Below, in pieces: positions 59,585 through 64,000 of a stretch of DNA of 64,000 bases (the stretch's first letter is position 1; the number at the start of each line of letters is the position of its first letter). The position numbers were made by a program, and so were the translations under genes. The notes beneath the pieces were generated by a model. It made no database searches. It saw only the letters and a list, made by a program, of their open reading frames with translations, and was not told where the DNA came from. This DNA is from Phocoena phocoena (Eukaryota > Chordata > Mammalia > Artiodactyla > Phocoenidae): contig NC_089220.1 in NCBI RefSeq assembly GCF_963924675.1, forward strand, positions 54,818,639 through 54,882,638, given 5' to 3'.

Positions 59585-60761
59585 AAAAGAAAAAGTAGAC
59601 AAGGAAGAGCAGACAAACTTTAGTGAATCAGAAATAGTGGTTATTGGCTGGCCAAGTAATCCGTTTTCAAAGTCAAAGGAAGGTGCACAGAAACACAATC
59701 CTTAGGGAAGATTTTTGTTACTGAACATCCTGAATTTCAACCCACAACAAGTAACAACGAAGAAATTAGGCAGCAAAGTATTTATCTATTCCACCAACCA
59801 AAAATGATGCTCCAGTACTTTTAGAAGATGGGAAAGATGTTCCAGCTGAAGTACAGCCTCCCACTGCAGAAGAGAGCTCTGCTGAAGTGCAACTTCCACT
59901 AGCTGAGGAGATTACTGCAGAAGATGTTCTGCTGAAGTTCAGCCTCCAGCAGCTGAAGAGGCTCCTGTTGAAGTACAGCCTTCCCCAACAGAAGAGGCTC
60001 CTGGAGATGAGGCTCCTGCTAAAGTAGAGCCCACCTCAGCTGAAGAGACTCTTTTAAAAGAGCCTCCTGCTGAAGTTCAGCCTTCAGCAGCTGAAGACGC
60101 TCCTACACAAGAGGTCTCAGAACTTCAAATTTCACCAGCTGTGGAGTCCCCTGAAGAAGAGGCCCCAGCTGAAATTGAGTCTCCTCCAGCTGAGGTGGCC
60201 CCTGCAGAGAAATCCTCTGCCAACATTCAGTCTCCACCCACTGAAGAGACCTCTGCAGAAGAGGTCCCAGAAGAAGTTCAGTCTTCACCAGCTGAGAGGA
60301 CCCTTGCAGAAGAGGCTGCAGCTGAACTTCAACCTCTAACAGCAGAGGAGGCTTCTGCAGAGGAGGCCCCTGCTGAATTTCAGCTTCCATCAACTGAAGA
60401 AACTACTTCGGAAATGTTCTCTGTTGACAAACAGTCTTCACTAGCTGAAGAGTCCTTTATTACACAAATCTCTGTAAAAGAAACCTCTGCTGAAGTTCTG
60501 CTTCCACCATCTGAGCAAACACCTGCAGATGAAGCTCTGGTAGAGAATGTGTCTAGGGTTTATCAGTCTCCCCAGGCAGCGGATGTCCTGGTGGTAAAAT
60601 TAGGATCAGGGGTTTTGGAAGATAAGCCAAAATCTGAAGAGCCTTTAGAATGGGATACAGTTCCTGAAGATTCATCTGATACCAAGAATGAAGAGGTTTC
60701 GATTAAAATAAAAGGTGTCATCCATATAGAACTGGAATAGGGGCCTCCTCCTCAGCTGTAG

Positions 60762-60970
60762 TCAGGTCTTAACTAAGCTAGCAATCAAGACAGGCGGCTC
60801 TGGGAAGTACATACTTTAGAAAAGGGTAGGTGCTTGCAGGTAGCTTTGTGAAGAGGGAAGTGAAAGGAAATCCCAGCGTGTGGACTGCAGTTTGGAAAAT
60901 GAGCAATAACAACTAGTGATTTAAAATTACTGTGCTATTTTTATTCAAATCTAAAGTGTATAAAATATGT
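60762..60970 (+). other. Former FSCB 3' UTR / 3' flank
   Basis: Sequence after the presumed original stop. It has no AATAAA before the SINE and no poly(A) tract, arguing against a processed-retrocopy origin of this locus. Confidence 0.5.
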
Positions 60971-61180
60971 TTTTGTTTGTTTGTTTTTGCGGTACGCAGG
61001 TCTCTCACTGCTGTGGCCTCTCCCGTTGTGGAGCACAGGCTCCGGACGTGCAGGCTCAGTGGCCGTGGCTCACGGGCCCAGCTGCTCCACGGCATGTGGG
61101 ATCTTCCCGTACTGGGACACAAACCCGTGTCCCCTGCATCGGCAGGCGGACTCTCAACCAGTGCGCCACCAGGGAAGCCC
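60971..61180 (-). mobile_element. CHR-2-type SINE
   Basis: T/G-rich tail (TTTTGTTTGTTTGTTTTTG), reverse body, and end CCACCAGGGAAGCCC. Flanked by TAAAATATGT (60961) and TAAAATGTCT (61181), an imperfect target duplication. Confidence 0.92.
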
Positions 61181-61493
61181 TAAAATGTCTATTTTGAAAT
61201 GAAGTAAGTTTATAATTGAAATAACTAAAATATACTTTCTACACTAAACCTTGTTGACAAGGGTAAAATATTCTCTTCAGCCATTTTGTTTTTCTCTCTA
61301 CGTGTAGCTTGTAGTGGAAAAGACTTATTCTTTTCTACAGTTGTCTCATCTACTTTAAATTCCTTGTTTCAGTCACACATCTAAAGTCGTGGAGTGTTTT
61401 CTTTCTCTTTATTATGATTCATTGTATTTCTTATTCTCTTTCCATTTGATTCCTTCTGCAGAAAGCATTTTTTTCCTGTTTTCACGCCAATCT

Positions 61494-61497
<4 letters not shown>

Positions 61498-61533
<36 letters not shown>

Positions 61534-61724
61534 GGTACGCGGGCCTCTCACTGTTGTGGCCTCTCCCGTTGTGGAGCACAGGCTCCGGATGCGCAGGCTC
61601 AGCGGCCATGGCTCACGGGCCTAGCCGCTCCATGGCATGTGGGATCTTACCCGACCTGGGGCACGAACCCGTGTGCCCTGCATCGGCAGGCTGACTCTCA
61701 ACCATTGCACTACCAGGGAAGCCC
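61498..61724 (-). mobile_element. CHR-2-type SINE with 36-bp T tract
   Basis: Uninterrupted T run 61496-61531, then the reverse body ending TACCAGGGAAGCCC. Target duplication CACGCCAATCTTCTT at 61483 versus CACTCCAATCTTCTT at 61725, one mismatch in 15. Confidence 0.95.
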
Positions 61725-61899
61725 CACTCCAATCTTCTTGAACATTTTACATTTCACTGTCTGGATAGGGACACATTTCCTTTGTAAAAATCTTCATTTC
61801 AATGAAGATAACTATGGATGAAGTATTTAAAAAGGTGTGTAATCATAAAGAAAAATACACTGAGATGGCCTTGAGGGCATATTCCTATTTATCTTTGTT

Positions 61900-62290
61900 T
61901 CCTTCCAATTTTATTGAGATATAATTGACATACAGCACTGTATAATTTTAAAGTGTATAGCATGATGATCTGATTTACATACATCGTGAAATGATTACCA
62001 CAATAAGTTTAGTGAACGTCCATCACCTCATAAAGATATAACATTTTAAAAAACAAAAAAATTTTTTCCGTGTGATGAGAGCTCAGGATTTATTTTCTTA
62101 ACAACTTCCAGAAATAATATACAGTGATGTTAATTATATCATGTTGTACTTCATGTCCCTGGTACTTATAATATAACTGGAAGTTTTTAGTTTTGACCAT
62201 CTTTATCTAGTTCCCCCTTACCCCACATTCAGCCTCTGGTAACCAGAAATCTGATCTCTGTTTCTAATCAGTTTGTGTGTTTGTTTGGTT
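61900..62290 (-). mobile_element. L1MA/MB-type 3' end
   Basis: TTTTATTGAGATATAATTGAC, AAGTGTATAGCATGATGATC, GTGAACGTCCATCACCTCAT and CAGCCTCTGGTAACCAGAAA are reverse L1 3' UTR phrases. Confidence 0.8.
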
Positions 62291-62294
62291 GGGC

Positions 62295-62600
62295 GGCTTT
62301 GAAAATATAACTGACTTACAAGACTATGTTAGTTCTTGGTATACAACATAGTGATTCAATATTTCTATACATTATAAAATGATCATCACGGTAAGTCTAG
62401 TTACCATCTGTCACCATACAAAGATATAACATAATTATTGACTATATACCCCACACTGTGCATTTCATACCTGTGACTCATTTATTTTACACCTGGAAGT
62501 TTGTACCTGTTAATCTCCATCACCTATTTCTCTCATTCCCCCAATACCCTCCCCTCTGGCAACCACCTGTTTGTTCTTTGCATCTATAACTCTGTTTTTT
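62295..62600 (-). mobile_element. Second L1 3' end, stacked
   Basis: GAAAATATAACTGACTTACAAG, GTAAGTCTAGTTACCATCTG and CTCTGGCAACCACCTGTTTG repeat the same 3' UTR layout as 61900-62290 in a diverged form, so this is a separate element. Confidence 0.75.
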
Positions 62601-62604
62601 TTAT

Positions 62605-64000
62605 TCTTTTTTTAAAAAAATTCTTTTATTTTTAATTGAGATATAGTTGGTGCACAATATTATATAAGTTTCAGATGTACAATACTGATTCACAGTTTTT
62701 AAAGGTTATAGTCAATTTATAGTTATTATAAAATATTGGCTATATTCCCTGCATTGAACAACATATCCCTGTAGCTTATTTTATCCATAGTAGTTTGTAC
62801 GTCTTAATCCCCCACCATTATCTTGCCCCTCTGCACTTCCTTCTCCCCACTGGTAACCAATAGTGTGTTCTCAACATTTATGAGTCTTCCTTTTTTGTTA
62901 TATTTGCTAGTCTGTTTTATTTTTCAGATTCCATCTATAAGTGATCATACAATTTTGTCTTTCTCTGTCTGACTTATTTCACTTAGCACAATACCCTCCA
63001 AGTCCATCCATGTTGCTGCAAATGGCAAAAATTTTATATGTATATAACACATCTTTATCCATTCATCTGTTGATGGATATTGAGGTTGCTTCCATATCTT
63101 GGCAGTTATAAATACTGCTACTATGAAAATTGGAGTGCATGTATCTTTTTGAATTAGCGTTTTTGTTTTTTCAGACATATACCCAGGAATGGAATGGCTG
63201 GGTCATATGGTAGCTCTATTTGTAAGTTTTTTTTGGTTTTTTTTTTTTTTTTGTAGTACGTGGGTCTCTCACTGCTGTGGCCTCTCCTGTTGCAGAGCAC
63301 AGGCTCTGGACACGCAGGCTCAGCAGCCATGGCTCACGGGCCCAGCCACTCCGTGGCATGTGGGATCCTCCCGGAGCAGGTGACGAACCCGTGTCCCCTG
63401 CATCAGCAGGCAGACTCTCATCCACTGTGCCACCAGGGAAGCCCCTATTTGTAGTTTTTAAGAAACCTTCAAAATGTTTTCCACAGTGGCCACACCAATT
63501 TACATTCCCACCAACAATGTATGATTGCTCTCGTTTCTCCATATCCTCACCAACATTTGTTATTTGTGTTCTTTTTGATGACAGCCATTCTGACAGGTGT
63601 GAGGTGATATCTTATTGTGGTTTTGATTTGCATTTCCCTTGATTAGCAATGTTCAGTATCTTTTCATGTGCCTGTTGGCCATCCGCACATCCTCTTTAAA
63701 AAAATGTCTATTCAGTTCTTCTGCCCATTTTTCAGTCAGGCTGTTGGTTTTTTTTGCTGTTGAGTTGTATGAGCTGTTTATATATGTTGGATATTAACCC
63801 CTTATTGATCATATCACTTGAAAATATTTTCTCCCAGTCAGTAAGGTGTCTTTTCATTTAATCAATGGTTTCCTTTGCTATGCAAAAGTTTTTAAGTTTA
63901 ATTAGGTCCCATTTGTTTATTTTTGCTTTTATTCCCTTTGCTTTAGGAGACAGATCCAAAAAATATATTGCTACAATTTATGTCAAAGAGTGTTCTGCCT
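62605..64000 (-). mobile_element. Third L1 3' end into ORF2, continuing beyond the window, split by a SINE
   Basis: TTTTAATTGAGATATAGTTGG starts the 3' UTR. ORF2 C-terminal remnants lie at 62945-63178 (KDTCTPIFIVAVFITAKIWK) and right of the SINE at 63459-64000 (TACATTCCCACCAACAATG, TTTTCTCCCAGTCAGTAAGG). Frames are broken; the 5' part lies outside the window. Confidence 0.85.
63231..63444 (-). mobile_element. CHR-2-type SINE inside L1
   Basis: T tract, reverse body (GTAGTACGTGGGTCTCTC), end CCACCAGGGAAGCCC at 63444. The host L1 phrase CTATTTGTA occurs on both sides (63216 and 63445), giving the target duplication. Confidence 0.94.

Larger units (their letters stand above)
58658..60761 (+). 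pseudogene. FSCB: FSCB (fibrous sheath CABYR-binding protein) pseudogene, disrupted by stops, indels and a SINE
   Basis: FSCB is a sperm-flagellum fibrous-sheath protein that binds CABYR and is phosphorylated by PKA during capacitation; it is encoded by one coding exon. The reading starts at ATG 58658 (MEESDESDHPISAGRQEI), and the N-terminal blocks MVDKSQQTEV, IGNIPGSKFNYECHRVSSQL and VHDMTDKSLQTET match FSCB as I recall it. From about 59800 the Pro/Ala/Glu repeat (AEVQPP, AEEAPAE) follows, ending in a C-terminal block with VKLGSGVLED and IHIELE. Lesions seen: TGA at 58712 and 58724, both where Arg is expected (CGA to TGA); an in-frame 24-bp duplication at 58736-58783; a 4-bp AGAC duplication near 59111; a 5-bp insertion near 59180; TAA at 59198 where Gln is expected; a SINE at 59214; a 1-bp loss near 59693; frame changes near 59790 and 59925; TAG at 60738, seven codons before the presumed original TAG at 60759. 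No poly(A) tract follows, so this looks like the ancestral locus, not a processed copy. Gene identity is strong; whether another copy exists is unknown. Confidence 0.9.

Noticed and set aside
58658..60761. FSCB as a processed retrocopy
   Set aside because: The parent gene's coding region is itself intronless, there is no 3' poly(A) tract or target duplication, and the gene-poor setting fits the original locus. Not fully excluded.
1..64000. CRISPR arrays, operons or prokaryote-type systems
   Set aside because: The repeats are dispersed mammalian transposons and microsatellites; no regular spacer array or compact gene run is present.

Overview
This is a mammalian nuclear window and almost certainly cetacean. 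It has AT-rich intergenic sequence, interspersed L1, L2, MIR and MaLR repeats, and seven copies of the tRNA-derived SINE whose head reads GGGCTTCCCTGGTGG. That SINE (CHR-1/CHR-2 type) is abundant in whales and dolphins, and several copies here still have clean target-site duplications. No intact protein-coding gene is visible. The long open frames are nearly all L1 ORF fragments, their antisense shadows, or low-complexity sequence.

The one recognisable host gene is at the right, 58658-60761 on the + strand. It is an intronless copy of FSCB (fibrous sheath CABYR-binding protein, a sperm-tail fibrous-sheath protein). It carries several independent inactivating lesions: premature stops, small indels, and a CHR SINE inserted in the coding region with a 14-bp target-site duplication. 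FSCB normally lies in a gene-poor region (human 14q21), which fits the rest of the window.

Layout. 1-1650: 5' end of an L1 on the - strand. 1740-2590: L2. 2.6-16.7 kb: mostly unique AT-rich sequence with two SINEs, several MIRs, an L1 3' end with a (TA)n tract, an L2, a MER5-like element and a probable LTR. 16.7-26.2 kb: old - strand L1s, invaded by a SINE, a TA-flanked Tigger-like DNA transposon, a 5'-inverted L1 and another L1 3' end. 26.2-34.5 kb: unique sequence, a + strand L1 3' end interrupted by a solo LTR, MIR and L2. 34.5-42.0 kb: a nearly full-length dead L1 on the - strand. 42.0-50.2 kb: an ERVL-type primer-binding-site remnant, a MIR split by an MLT1 LTR, and a repeat-poor unique block. 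50.2-54.7 kb: nested - strand L1s with large TA/CA microsatellites. 54.7-58.6 kb: L2, old L1, MLT1 and unique sequence. 58.6-60.8 kb: the FSCB pseudogene. 60.9-64.0 kb: two SINEs and stacked L1 3' ends.

No gene network or novel multi-gene system is present. The main biological point is the apparent loss of FSCB in this lineage. The second is a readable order of insertions: SINE and Tigger in L1, L1 in L1, LTR in L1, MLT1 in MIR, SINE in FSCB. Family names come from recall of consensus sequences, not a database search.
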